A stretch of DNA of 44,862 bases from an uncultured Pelosinus sp. (GCA_900542835.1 UQPB01000028.1:1-44862); one strand, 5' to 3'. Shown: positions 32,458-40,493, numbered from the stretch's first letter. Notes: generated from the letters alone by a model not told the origin. Numbers and translations: made by a program.

Positions 32458-33817
32458 GCTCTGCCGTAAAACCGCCAGCCGGCATCGGCGGCCTTTCCGC
32501 CGGCCGCTGTTCAGCCAGCAGCCGGCGCTTATCGATCTTGCCGCCGCTTGTCAACGGCATGGCATCAACAAAAAAGATCCGCCGCGGACAGCAATGCGGC
32601 AGCATTTTCCCCCGGCAAAAAGCCAGTACGTCACGGCTGCTCAGCTCCGGCCGGCTTTTCACCAGCCAGGCGCACACCGTCTGCCCCCGGACAGGATCGG
32701 CAATGCCGCCGACGACAGCCTCGGCAACGCCGGGACATTGCAGCAGCACCTGCTCGACCTGCTCCGGCGCCACCTTAACGCCGCCGCTGTTGATAAGTCC
32801 CTTCAGCCTGCCTTCCAGGTACAGGTACCCATCCCGGTCCAGATGCCCCAAGTCGCCAATCGCCGCCTGCGGCCGGTACGCCGGCGCCAGATAGGGGCTT
32901 ACAACCCGGATTTGCTTGTCTTCAATGGTTATCGATACGCCGGGAAAAGCCCTGCCAACTGAACCGGGATGGGCGACCAGCTCCGCTGCGGTCTGATAGC
33001 TGACATGGCCCAGTTCGCTAGCGCCGTAGTATTCGATGATACGGGCTTGCGGAAAGGCGAACTGCAGCCGCTGCGCGGTGCCGGCGTCAAGCTTTGCGCC
33101 GCAGCTGGTGGCGGAAGTAACTGCCGGCAGCGGCTCGCGCAAGACAGCCAGCAGCCGCCGGTAATTTGTCGGCACCATGAATACGGCTGTCGCCCGGCAA
33201 GCCGCCATCTCAGCCGCCCAGGCGCGGGGCATGCCGCCACCGGCAAAAACAACCGTGCCGCCGGCAGCAAGGAGCTGCAGGCAGGCGTTGAGGTTTGCCG
33301 TATATACCAGCGAGCCGGCCAGATAGAGAATATCGTCGCCGCCCAGGCCGAAAACTTCGCTTTGCGCGGCAAACGCGCTCGTCCAGCTATGGTGATCCCG
33401 CCAGATCAGCTTCGGCTGTCCGGTACTGCCCGAACTGAAGGCGCCAAAAAAAATCGCCTCCGGGCTGACCGCCGGCAGCTCGGCCAGGGCTGCCGGCGGC
33501 TGGAATTGGGCATCAATGCACAAATGGAGGCCATGGCGTTTCATAAGGGATGCCGCTACCGCCGGCGTGGTCTCCGTATCCAGCAATACGCAGGCGCCGC
33601 CGGCTTTGATAATCGCTAAAAAGGTTACCAGCTGTGTCAACGGATCGCGCAGCTGCACCAGCACGCGATCACCGCTGGCAATGCGGCCGGCCAGGCGGCG
33701 GGCCAGGCGGTCTGTCTGACTGGCAAGCTCACTGTAGCTAAGACTGCTGCCCCCATGAATCAGACAGGCCTTATCCGGCCGGCTGCCGGCAGTGTCCAAA
33801 AAACGATGGATCAGCAT
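32453..33817 (-). CDS. Acyl-CoA synthetase (AMP-forming), YhfT-like
   Basis: A 454-residue ANL-superfamily enzyme that joins a carboxylic acid to CoA through an acyl-adenylate. The P-loop is FSSGSTGQPKLIW. YGASELGH, GDLGHLDRDGYLYLEGRLKGLI (hinge Asp) and the C-terminal catalytic Lys in TSGGKIDKRRL are all present. The start ATG 33817 follows the thiolase stop by 4 nt. The operon bioY-thiolase-acyl-CoA ligase parallels yhfU-yhfS-yhfT of Bacillus subtilis, a BirA-regulated set, suggesting a role in biotin-linked acyl metabolism. The true acyl substrate is unknown. Confidence 0.88.
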   Translation of the reverse strand: MLIHRFLDTAGSRPDKACLIHGGSSLSYSELASQTDRLARRLAGRIASGDRVLVQLRDPLTQLVTFLAIIKAGGACVLLDTETTPAVAASLMKRHGLHLCIDAQFQPPAALAELPAVSPEAIFFGAFSSGSTGQPKLIWRDHHSWTSAFAAQSEVFGLGGDDILYLAGSLVYTANLNACLQLLAAGGTVVFAGGGMPRAWAAEMAACRATAVFMVPTNYRRLLAVLREPLPAVTSATSCGAKLDAGTAQRLQFAFPQARIIEYYGASELGHVSYQTAAELVAHPGSVGRAFPGVSITIEDKQIRVVSPYLAPAYRPQAAIGDLGHLDRDGYLYLEGRLKGLINSGGVKVAPEQVEQVLLQCPGVAEAVVGGIADPVRGQTVCAWLVKSRPELSSRDVLAFCRGKMLPHCCPRRIFFVDAMPLTSGGKIDKRRLLAEQRPAERPPMPAGGFTAEQ

Positions 33818-33821
33818 GGCC

Positions 33822-34976
33822 TCAGCACCTCTCAATCAAGATAGCGGTGCCCATGCCGCCGACAGCGCCGATCGCGGCGATGCCAAAGCGGCCGCCGCCA
33901 TGCTGCAGCGCCTTAATCAGGTGCAGCAGAATAATCGCGCCGGAGGCGCCATAGGGATGGCCGTATGCTAATGCGCCGCCCAGACTGTTGGTTTGCTCCA
34001 GACTGTAGCCCAACTGCCGGCAGCAGGCCAGAATCTTGACCGCGAACGCCTCATTGATTTCCATCCGGTCGATCGCCGTCAGCGGTAGAGCGGCCCGGCG
34101 CAGCAGCTTTTCAATCGCCGCTACCGGACTGAGCGGAAAAATGTTCGGGTCGATGCCGCAAGCAGCCGTCGCGACAACGGCAGCCTGCGGCTTCAGCCCG
34201 TAGCGGTCGACTGCCGCCGGCGACGCCAGCAGCACGGCAGCGGCGCCATCATGCTTGAGGCAGGTATTGCCAGCGGTAATCCGGCCGCCGGCGCGAAAGG
34301 CAGGCGGCATCCGCTCCAGCAGCTTCAGCCGTAAATCCGGCCGCACGCATTCGTCATCGCTAATCGCCGCCGTCCCCTCCGCCAGCGGCAGCAGGATATC
34401 ATTCAGCAGCCCCTGCTCTCTGGCCAGACAGGCGCGCTGATGGCTTTCCTGGGCCAGCAGGTCCATATCCCGCCGCGAAATAGCCAGACGTTCGGCCAGG
34501 TTTTCCGCCGCTTCACCGGTATCGGGGTTGCCGACAGCCGGTGGCGAAAATGGCGCCTGCTCATAGTAGGCTGTCTCGCCGGCAAATCGGGGATCGGACT
34601 CGTTGAAACGGCGACGCGGTGCCAGACTGGTACTCTCGACGCCGCCGGCAATCACCAGCTCCGCCTGTCCCGACGCAATCAGCGCCGCTCCGATCTGAAC
34701 CGCACTCAGTCCCGAGCCGCACTGAAGATCGACGGTAAGAGCCGGCGTGGAGTATGGCCAGCCCGCTTCCAGCACAGAAACCCGGGCGATATTGCCGCCG
34801 GGTCCGACCACATTGCCCAAAATCACCTGATCGACAGCTTCCGGCTCTAAGCCGCTGCGGTCGATGACCGCATTGAGCACGGCGGCAGCCAGCTGTTCCG
34901 GCAAAAACCGTCGCAGGCGGCCGCCTGTCTTGCCAATCGGCGTTCTGATCCCGCCGGCAATATATGCCTGCATCAC
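33822..34976 (-). CDS. Thiolase-family protein (YhfS-like) lacking the second catalytic Cys
   Basis: A 384-residue thiolase-fold protein. The nucleophile Cys is present (DLQCGSGLSA, about residue 86), as are NEAFAV and the His of GGALAYGHPYGASGA. The C-terminal motif that normally reads C-x-GGGxG is GAVGGMG, so the second catalytic Cys is a Gly. It may do acyl transfer with altered chemistry or only the first half-reaction. Start ATG 34976; an ATG in the next codon is equally likely. The gene starts 3 nt before the bioY stop region, in the BirA-controlled operon. Confidence 0.87.
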   Translation of the reverse strand: MMQAYIAGGIRTPIGKTGGRLRRFLPEQLAAAVLNAVIDRSGLEPEAVDQVILGNVVGPGGNIARVSVLEAGWPYSTPALTVDLQCGSGLSAVQIGAALIASGQAELVIAGGVESTSLAPRRRFNESDPRFAGETAYYEQAPFSPPAVGNPDTGEAAENLAERLAISRRDMDLLAQESHQRACLAREQGLLNDILLPLAEGTAAISDDECVRPDLRLKLLERMPPAFRAGGRITAGNTCLKHDGAAAVLLASPAAVDRYGLKPQAAVVATAACGIDPNIFPLSPVAAIEKLLRRAALPLTAIDRMEINEAFAVKILACCRQLGYSLEQTNSLGGALAYGHPYGASGAIILLHLIKALQHGGGRFGIAAIGAVGGMGTAILIERC

Positions 34977-35512
34977 AGTCTGTGCAGGCGTCTGTTCAAC
35001 GCCGCGCCAATAAACACCGCTGCCGCCACCTTAAACAAATCACCGGGAATAAACGGCAGCGCCCCGGCTACGACCGCCTTCTCCAGTCCCATGCCGGTAA
35101 CGGCATTAAGCCAAAGCACACCAAACAGGTACACGACGCCAATCCCGCCCAGCAGATTGGCCAGAGCCAGACGCCAAAGACTGCTCCGCTGCCTGACAAT
35201 CAACGCGATGACCAGTGCAGCGACTAAAAAGCCAAAATAATAACCGCCACGCGGCCCCAGTACAATTCCCAGGCCGCCGGTCATGCCGGAAAATACCGGT
35301 ACGCCGACAGCGCCGATCAGGACAAAGGTCAGAACGCTGAACACCGCCTGCCGCACTGTCAAAATGCTCCCGGCCAGCATGATCCCCAGGCTCTGCCCTG
35401 ATACCGGCACCGGGCTGAATGGCAGCGGTATCGAAATCAGCCCCAGCACCGCCGTCAACGCCGCAAACATCGCCGGATAGATAAACTCAGTAACTTTTGC
35501 TTTTTGACCCAT
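34973..35512 (-). CDS. bioY: BioY biotin transporter (ECF S component)
   Basis: A 179-residue membrane protein of about six helices that binds and imports biotin. PLPFSPVPVSGQSLGIMLAGS, the GGLGIVLGPRGGYYFGF signature and ALPFIPGDLFKV are the conserved BioY blocks. The start at ATG 35512 (MGQKAKVTEFIYP) is preferred because the promoter would start transcription at about 35568, ruling out the longest frame. The RBS (GGCGGGA) is only fair, and ATG 35554 or 35536 are alternatives. It is first gene of the BirA-type operon. Confidence 0.92.
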   Translation of the reverse strand: MGQKAKVTEFIYPAMFAALTAVLGLISIPLPFSPVPVSGQSLGIMLAGSILTVRQAVFSVLTFVLIGAVGVPVFSGMTGGLGIVLGPRGGYYFGFLVAALVIALIVRQRSSLWRLALANLLGGIGVVYLFGVLWLNAVTGMGLEKAVVAGALPFIPGDLFKVAAAVFIGAALNRRLHRL

Positions 35513-35574
35513 AATCAATCCCGCCGTTTCTTCCATATAACTAGACTGCGGCATAATTGCCGCCACTTGTTTAA

Positions 35575-35603
35575 ATTATAAGACGGCTTGTCACTACTGT
35601 CAA
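35575..35603 (-). promoter_or_regulatory. Sigma-A promoter of the bioY operon
   Basis: The minus strand reads TTGACA (35603-35598), a 17-nt spacer and TATAAT (35580-35575): a full consensus. Its -35 box lies inside the BirA operator. Confidence 0.93.
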
Positions 35604-35629
35604 CCAAATAAAGATCGTCGGTTAACAGT
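35596..35629. promoter_or_regulatory. BirA operator
   Basis: ACTGTCAACC (35596-35605), 14 nt, and GGTTAACAGT (35620-35629) form an inverted repeat with one mismatch. It matches the known Firmicute BirA box TGTTAACC-N14/15-GGTTAACA. It overlaps the -35 of the bioY promoter, so biotinyl-AMP-bound BirA would block transcription. Confidence 0.92.
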
Positions 35630-35894
35630 GGTGGTAAATTAAACCGCCGCCGGCAGCAGTCCTGACCACGCTACCGGCCGACGGTTTTAGAAGCCGCGAT
35701 GGTGCAGCACTCCGGGCAGCAGCCCCGCCGCTTTCCCGAGGCAAGCCCCCCGTCAGGCCTAATTCAGCGAAAACCGGCGGCAGCTTTTCCGCCATCCGGC
35801 GTTGTCGTCACGCGGCCACTGCCTATGTCTCATTCCTCCGCCTTGGCCGGCGAGAAACCGCCTAAGCCAATTTTCCGCCGTTTATGCCCGACGG

Positions 35895-36242
35895 CTAGTG
35901 TTTTTCTTCCGCTTCTTCATGCTTGCCGGCTTCGCAAGCGGCAAGCGCCAGCCGGATCTCTTCCCTGATCATCAGCCGGATTTCCTCTTTGCTCACCAGC
36001 TCATCCTTTTTGGCCACATTGGCACGGTCCAGCGCCTTGCCAACCTCGGCCTGCACCAGATTTTTCAACTCCCGTTTCTGCTCCTCGATCTTTTGCGCCA
36101 GCTCAGAGGCAAACTCGCGGGCATCCTTCTGGGCCACCTCGCCCTTGCTGACCAACTCGGCCACCAGTTCCTCCACTTTCTCCCGCGAATATAACAAAAA
36201 GCCTAGCCCCAGATGAACCGATTTTTCAAAAAAATTTGCCAT
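35895..36242 (-). CDS. Phasin-like (PhaF/PhaI-type) helical protein
   Basis: A 115-residue, largely helical and charged protein. It opens with a hydrophobic patch (FFEKSVHLGLGFLLYSREKVEELV) followed by a long heptad-patterned helix (about 30-110) and an acidic end. This is the pattern of phasins and poly(hydroxyalkanoate) granule-associated proteins, common as orphans in Firmicutes. Start ATG 36242 is chosen by AAGGAGGG 6 nt upstream. It lies 29 nt after the Cys-rich protein gene, on the same strand. Confidence 0.75.
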   Translation of the reverse strand: MANFFEKSVHLGLGFLLYSREKVEELVAELVSKGEVAQKDAREFASELAQKIEEQKRELKNLVQAEVGKALDRANVAKKDELVSKEEIRLMIREEIRLALAACEAGKHEEAEEKH

Positions 36243-36271
36243 CAGACTCCCTCCTTGTCGTATAGCAGCAG

Positions 36272-36412
36272 TTATGATTGGGCTTGCAGCTGTAGCATGC
36301 AATACACGAGTGTTTTTTCCTCAAGATGTCGGTTAACGCATAAACAGCACTTGCCGTGACGCTCACAGGCAGTATCCGGACAAGAGCAGGTCTCCTGATT
36401 GCAGCTGGACAT
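36272..36412 (-). CDS. 46-residue cysteine-rich protein (DUF6485-like)
   Basis: Found by direct translation: ATG 36412 to TAA 36272, with GAGAGGT 7 nt upstream. The peptide has eight cysteines, seven in the first 25 residues (SSCNQETCSCPDTACERHG, then KCCLC), an arrangement suggesting two metal or Fe-S sites and matching DUF6485-type proteins (C..E.CSC....C.RHGKCC.C). Function is unknown. It is probably co-transcribed with the phasin-like gene and lies divergent to the Crp/Fnr regulator. Confidence 0.8.
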   Translation of the reverse strand: MSSCNQETCSCPDTACERHGKCCLCVNRHLEEKTLVYCMLQLQAQS

Positions 36413-36606
36413 AGCCGGCACCTCTCTCTCAGTTAGTTATTACTTAATCAATTCTGGCTGCCGCGGCAAACTCCTGTTGCAGGCAAAGTTAATTTTTTGC
36501 CCGAATGGCGCGGCGCCGGCTTGTCGCAGCAGCGGCAAGGGATTAACGCGGTTAGCGGCGAATATCTGCCTTAATTCCATCAAATGATAGTAGAAGAGGT
36601 GTAGCG

Positions 36607-37269
36607 ATGCTGACATCAAACCTGAAATGCTGCCGCCTGTTCGCGGGTATGTCGGATGCCGAAATCGAGCAAAGTCTGCAATCCTGCCAGGCAAGAATCA
36701 TGCCCTATCCAAAAAACAGCCTGATCTTTCAGCAGTCGGACACGCCGCGCCTCATTCATATTCTGCTCAGCGGCGCTGTCGCGATATGCAAGGACTCATT
36801 AGCCGGAAAACGCACGATTGTGACAACCATCAGCCAATGCGGTGAAATGTTCGGCGAGGTCTATGTTTTCCTGGAAAAAAAGGCCTACGACTATTACGCG
36901 GTGGCGACAGAAAACGCTTCGGTTCTGGAGCTGCCGCAGCAGGCGTTTGCTCCCGGCGACGGTCAGGCGAAGCTTGTGCATAATATGCTGTTTCTGCTGG
37001 CGGAGAAAGCCTACTTTCTCAACCAGAAGCTGCAAATCATGTCTGCCGACAGTCTGCGTCAGAAGCTGGCCAAGCTGCTGCTGGAAAACGCGGACAGCAG
37101 CGGTTTGGTCAGACTGACACTGAACCGGGAAGAACTGGCCGATTATCTGCGCGTCGCCAGGCCCTCGCTGTCGCGTGAGCTGATGAAAATGCGCCAGGAA
37201 GGCCTGCTGACGGTGGCGAACCGTCAAATCCGCATCAGCGATCGCGCCGGCCTGCAGGAATGTCTCTAA
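36607..37269 (+). CDS. Crp/Fnr-family transcriptional regulator
   Basis: A 220-residue regulator with an N-terminal cyclic-nucleotide-type effector domain (about 8-125; GEMFGEVYVFLEKK in the position of the binding cassette), a dimer helix (KLVHNMLFLLAEKAYFLNQKLQIM) and a C-terminal winged HTH (LNREELADYLRVARPSLSRELMKMRQEGLL). The cNMP-contacting Arg is not evident, so the signal is probably not cAMP. Cys8 and Cys9 near the start are too few for an Fnr Fe-S cluster. A GTAAC-N4-GTTAC site directly downstream suggests that it controls the next three genes. Confidence 0.9.
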   Translation: MLTSNLKCCRLFAGMSDAEIEQSLQSCQARIMPYPKNSLIFQQSDTPRLIHILLSGAVAICKDSLAGKRTIVTTISQCGEMFGEVYVFLEKKAYDYYAVATENASVLELPQQAFAPGDGQAKLVHNMLFLLAEKAYFLNQKLQIMSADSLRQKLAKLLLENADSSGLVRLTLNREELADYLRVARPSLSRELMKMRQEGLLTVANRQIRISDRAGLQECL

Positions 37270-37281
37270 AATTCCGCTTTC

Positions 37282-37295
37282 GTAACACAGGTTAC
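37282..37295 (+). promoter_or_regulatory. Candidate Crp/Fnr operator of the three-gene cluster
   Basis: GTAAC-ACAG-GTTAC has the 5-4-5 architecture of Fnr-type sites (TTGAT-N4-ATCAA) with different half-sites. Its centre (37288.5) is about 41-42 nt before the predicted start near 37330, the spacing of class II Crp/Fnr activation. Confidence 0.65.
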
Positions 37296-37315
37296 CGATT
37301 CCGCTGCGAGCGGCG

Positions 37316-37324
37316 TGCTACACT
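37316..37324 (+). promoter_or_regulatory. -10 element of the three-gene cluster
   Basis: TGC-TACACT is an extended -10 with no good -35, as expected for an activator-dependent promoter. Start predicted at about 37330, 27 nt before the TTG codon of the first gene. Confidence 0.6.
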
Positions 37325-37356
37325 ACTGTCAAACGCCGAACAAGGAGGGAATACCC

Positions 37357-38607
37357 TTGACAAAATACATTAACCTGACTGATACCGTTTACGAGATTAC
37401 CGAAAAATATCCCGAAGTCATTGCCCTGCTGGCCGCCAACGGCTTCGAGCAGCTAAACAATCCGCTGCTGCGCAAAACCCTGGGCAAGACGATCAGCCTG
37501 GAGACGGCGCTGCGGAGCAAAAAAATTAATGTTGAACTGTTTGCGCAAAAGCTGGAGGACGTCATTGAGCAAAACCGGCCCGACGCCTCCACCGGGCTAA
37601 CCGCAATGAAGAAGGACAGCGGCGGCGAAATCCGGATCGAAGGTGTCCTTCCCTGCCCGATCCGGCTGCCGCTGCTTGAGCAATTTGACGCCTGGCTGGC
37701 GGCCAACAAGGACGGCTTCGGCTTCGATGTCGACTATGACCTGAAAGCGGCCAGCATGGGCATTGACGGAATTAAAGAGCGGATTGCCGCCAACAGCGGC
37801 GATGAGTCGGTTCTGTCGGATCTGTTCATGTCCGCCGGCTTTGATCTGTTTTTTGACCAGAAGCTGATGGGCAAGTTCAAAGCCGAAGGTATATTTGAAG
37901 ACATCAGCGGCTTCGAGCGCTTGAACCGCGATTTTGATAATGACCGTATTGATCTGAAAGACCCGCTGCGCCAGTACGCGGTAATCGGTGTCGTTCCCGC
38001 CATTTTTATGGTCAATACCAGCGTGCTCGGCGACCGGCCGTTTCCGGAGAGCTGGTCCGATTTGCTGACCGGCGAATTCGAAAACACCATTTCCCTGCCA
38101 ATGCGCGATCTGGATTTGTTTAATGCCCTGCTGCTCAATATTTATAAAAATCATGGCGAAGCCGGCATCGAGAAGCTGGGACGCTCGCTGCTGCGCAGCA
38201 TGCATCCGGCACAGATGGTCAAGTCGCATCGCCGCCAGGCCGATGAAGAGGTGCCGGTCATTACCGTTATGCCTTACTTCTTTACGCAAATGATCGCCGC
38301 CAACACGCCGTTTAAGCCGGTATGGCCCAAAGACGGCGCGATCATCAGCCCGATCTTCCTGCTGGCCAAAGCGGCGACGAAGGCCAAAACCAAGCCGTTT
38401 GTCGATTTTCTTTTTTCCAAAGAGGTCGGTGAAATCCTGTCCGGCAACGGTCATTTCCCCTCGACCAATCCGCATGTCGACAACAAGCTGCAGCCGCACC
38501 AGAACTTTATGTGGCTGGGCTGGGACTATATCAACTCCCACGATATCGGCGCCTTGCTGGTGAAAACGGAAAACCTGTTCTTCGCCGCGGCGGGAAAGGA
38601 GCTCTGA
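37357..38607 (+). CDS. DUF1858 domain fused to a solute-binding fold, cytoplasmic
   Basis: A 416-residue protein. Residues 1-70 form a DUF1858-type helical domain (INLTDTVYEITEKYPEVIALLAANGF). From about 90 on comes a type-2 solute-binding fold like iron(III)/AfuA proteins (GVLPCPIRLPLLEQFDAW; VVPAIFMVNTSVLG; PFPESWSDLLTGEFENTISLP; PFVDFLFSKEVGEILSGNGHFPS). There is no signal peptide, so it should stay in the cytosol, unlike transport binding proteins. Start TTG 37357 is set by AAGGAGGG 8 nt upstream. It is first of three genes that are nearly contiguous. Ligand and role are unknown. Confidence 0.8.
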   Translation: MTKYINLTDTVYEITEKYPEVIALLAANGFEQLNNPLLRKTLGKTISLETALRSKKINVELFAQKLEDVIEQNRPDASTGLTAMKKDSGGEIRIEGVLPCPIRLPLLEQFDAWLAANKDGFGFDVDYDLKAASMGIDGIKERIAANSGDESVLSDLFMSAGFDLFFDQKLMGKFKAEGIFEDISGFERLNRDFDNDRIDLKDPLRQYAVIGVVPAIFMVNTSVLGDRPFPESWSDLLTGEFENTISLPMRDLDLFNALLLNIYKNHGEAGIEKLGRSLLRSMHPAQMVKSHRRQADEEVPVITVMPYFFTQMIAANTPFKPVWPKDGAIISPIFLLAKAATKAKTKPFVDFLFSKEVGEILSGNGHFPSTNPHVDNKLQPHQNFMWLGWDYINSHDIGALLVKTENLFFAAAGKEL

Positions 38608-38608
38608 C

Positions 38609-39310
38609 ATGAATCTGACGATATTTTCCGGTCCGCCGTCTTCCGGCAAAACCGCAGTGATTTTGAAAACAATTGCCGCGCTGCAGCAGCGCGGCCTGAA
38701 TGTCGGCGTCGTTAAATTCGACTGCCTCTATACCGATGACGATGCCGCCTATGAAAAAGCCGGCATTCCGGTAAAAAAAGGGCTGTCCGGCGCTCTCTGC
38801 CCCGATCATTTCTTTGCCTCCAACATCGAGGAAGTTGTACGCTGGGGCAATCAACTCGAGCTGGATCTGCTCATTACCGAATCGGCCGGTCTTTGCAACC
38901 GCTGTTCACCCTATCTGAAAGAAATTAAGGGCGTTTGCGTAATTGATAATTTATCCGGCATCAACACGCCGAAAAAAATCGGCCCGATGCTGAAAGCCGC
39001 CGATCTGGTCGTCATCACCAAAGGCGATATCGTTTCTCAGGCGGAGCGCGAGGTGTTCGCCTCCCGCGTCAGCTCGGTTAATCCGCAGGCGGTGGTCATG
39101 CACGTCAACGGTCTGACCGGCCAGGGAGCCTACGAGCTTGGTACACTGCTGTATGATCCGGAGCAGAGCGTGGCCTCTGTGCAGGGCATGCAGCTGCGCT
39201 TCCCCATGCCGGCGGCAATGTGCTCCTATTGCCTGGGAGAAACCCGCATTGGCGAAGCGTTTCAAATGGGCAACACCAAGAAAATGAAATTGGAGGATGA
39301 GGGCCGATGA
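38609..39310 (+). CDS. HypB/UreG/CobW-type GTPase rich in Cys pairs
   Basis: A 233-residue SIMIBI-class NTPase. Walker A is GPPSSGKT (residues 8-15), the NKxD-like motif is TKGD (about 135), and the Walker B / metal region is LLITESAGLCNRC (about 88-100). Further cysteines are in FDCLY, GALCPDHF and MCSYCLGE (about 197). CxxC next to the nucleotide site is typical of metallochaperone GTPases that load Ni, Co or Zn. The gene starts 1 nt after the preceding stop and overlaps the next by 4 nt, so it is firmly co-translated with its neighbours. Client protein and metal are unknown. Confidence 0.82.
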   Translation: MNLTIFSGPPSSGKTAVILKTIAALQQRGLNVGVVKFDCLYTDDDAAYEKAGIPVKKGLSGALCPDHFFASNIEEVVRWGNQLELDLLITESAGLCNRCSPYLKEIKGVCVIDNLSGINTPKKIGPMLKAADLVVITKGDIVSQAEREVFASRVSSVNPQAVVMHVNGLTGQGAYELGTLLYDPEQSVASVQGMQLRFPMPAAMCSYCLGETRIGEAFQMGNTKKMKLEDEGR

Positions 39311-40320
39311 ATAACCTGACCATCCGCCAGCTTTTACAGAACTATCCTTTTATCAGCAGTTATTTTGAGCAAAACAAGCTGGATATTGCCGGCTATGAAG
39401 AACAGACATTCGAGCAGTACCTGGCCCATTTCAGCGAAGCGGAAATCGAGGATCAGGCGATTGACCGGGAAAGCCTGCTAGCCGGGCTGGAGCTGTTCAT
39501 TGAACAGATGACCGCCTTTCTCGGCCTCGAGCAGGAGCGGCGGGTACAAACCCTTACCATTCTCCCCGGCCGCGATAAATCCGGCCAACCGGAGCAATTT
39601 CAGGAACTGACGGTCAGTCAATCGCAGATCATTTCTATCGTCGGCCCCACCGGCTCCGGCAAGAGCCGCCTGCTGGCCGATATCGAATGGACAGCGCAGA
39701 ACGATACCCCTACCGGCCGCACCATTCTGATCAACGGCGAGCCGCCGGATAAAAAATGGCGCTATTCGTCCAACAACAAGCTGGTGGCACAGCTTTCCCA
39801 GAATATGAATTTTGTCATTGACCTGACCACGCAGGAATTTTTGCGTCTGCACGCGCAAAGCCGCCTGGTGGAGGATGTGGAAGGGGTAATTGCGCGCATT
39901 ATTACCGAGGCCAACAAGCTCGCCGGTGAAAAGTTCGATCCGGATACGCCGGTGACCAGCCTCAGCGGCGGCCAGTCCCGCGCGCTGATGATCGCCGATA
40001 CCGCTATTCTCAGCTCATCCCCCATCGTTTTGATTGATGAAATTGAAAATGCCGGCATTGATCGTAAAAAAGCGCTGAAGCTGCTGGTAGCCGAAGATAA
40101 GATCGTCCTGATGGCAACCCATGATCCACTGCTGGCACTGATTGCCGACAAACGGATTATTATTAAAAACGGCGGCATCAGCAAGGTGATCGAAACCAGC
40201 GCCGAAGAAAAGTCGCTGCTGACGCGGCTGGAGCAGACCGATGCCATAATCCAGAATATGCGGCAAAAGCTCAGAGGCGGCGGCCTGCTGACCCCGCAGG
40301 ACTTACCCGCTCAGGGCTAG
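39307..40320 (+). CDS. ABC ATPase with N-terminal helical domain, no permease partner
   Basis: A 337-residue soluble protein. Residues 1-75 form a small helical domain (LTIRQLLQNYPFISSYFEQNKLDI) that resembles the DUF1858/ScdA_N type and echoes the N-terminus of the first gene product. The ABC domain has Walker A GPTGSGKS (about 117), signature LSGGQSRAL, Walker B PIVLIDEIENAG and H-loop MATHD. No membrane protein gene is nearby, so it is unlikely to be part of a normal transporter. ATG overlaps the GTPase stop by 4 nt. Confidence 0.8.
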   Translation: MNNLTIRQLLQNYPFISSYFEQNKLDIAGYEEQTFEQYLAHFSEAEIEDQAIDRESLLAGLELFIEQMTAFLGLEQERRVQTLTILPGRDKSGQPEQFQELTVSQSQIISIVGPTGSGKSRLLADIEWTAQNDTPTGRTILINGEPPDKKWRYSSNNKLVAQLSQNMNFVIDLTTQEFLRLHAQSRLVEDVEGVIARIITEANKLAGEKFDPDTPVTSLSGGQSRALMIADTAILSSSPIVLIDEIENAGIDRKKALKLLVAEDKIVLMATHDPLLALIADKRIIIKNGGISKVIETSAEEKSLLTRLEQTDAIIQNMRQKLRGGGLLTPQDLPAQG

Positions 40321-40493
40321 TAATGCACCGCAGTGTCGTCAACCGTGGGCGGATCAGCCAACCCGCCGCCTGCGGCACGTCCCCTTCCCGCAACGGGGCC
40401 CAGGAATACGCAGTCCGGAATACGGAAAACGGACGAAATGTTACGGCCACCCTTGCTTACTTTTGTAAGCGATTGCCTTGCGGTTGCAATTGC
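40321..40493. other. Gene-free stretch before the Mn riboswitch promoter
   Basis: No ORF is supported. A perfect GCTTAC-TTTT-GTAAGC hairpin (40455-40470) and a CCCC/GGGG hairpin (about 40381-40398) may end the three-gene transcript. Confidence 0.45.

Larger units (their letters stand above)
35513..35894. other. bioY control region and gene-free stretch
   Basis: The part to 35629 holds the leader, promoter and BirA operator of bioY. From 35630 to 35894 no RBS-backed ORF is seen. A TTGGC/GCCAA hairpin lies around 35850 downstream of the phasin-like gene and may end its transcript. Confidence 0.5.

Noticed and set aside
35699..35968. 89-codon open frame on the plus strand
   Set aside because: It runs into the phasin-like gene antisense and has no RBS.
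37597..38649. 350-codon open frame on the minus strand
   Set aside because: It mirrors the solute-binding-fold gene, which has clear domains, RBS and operon links.
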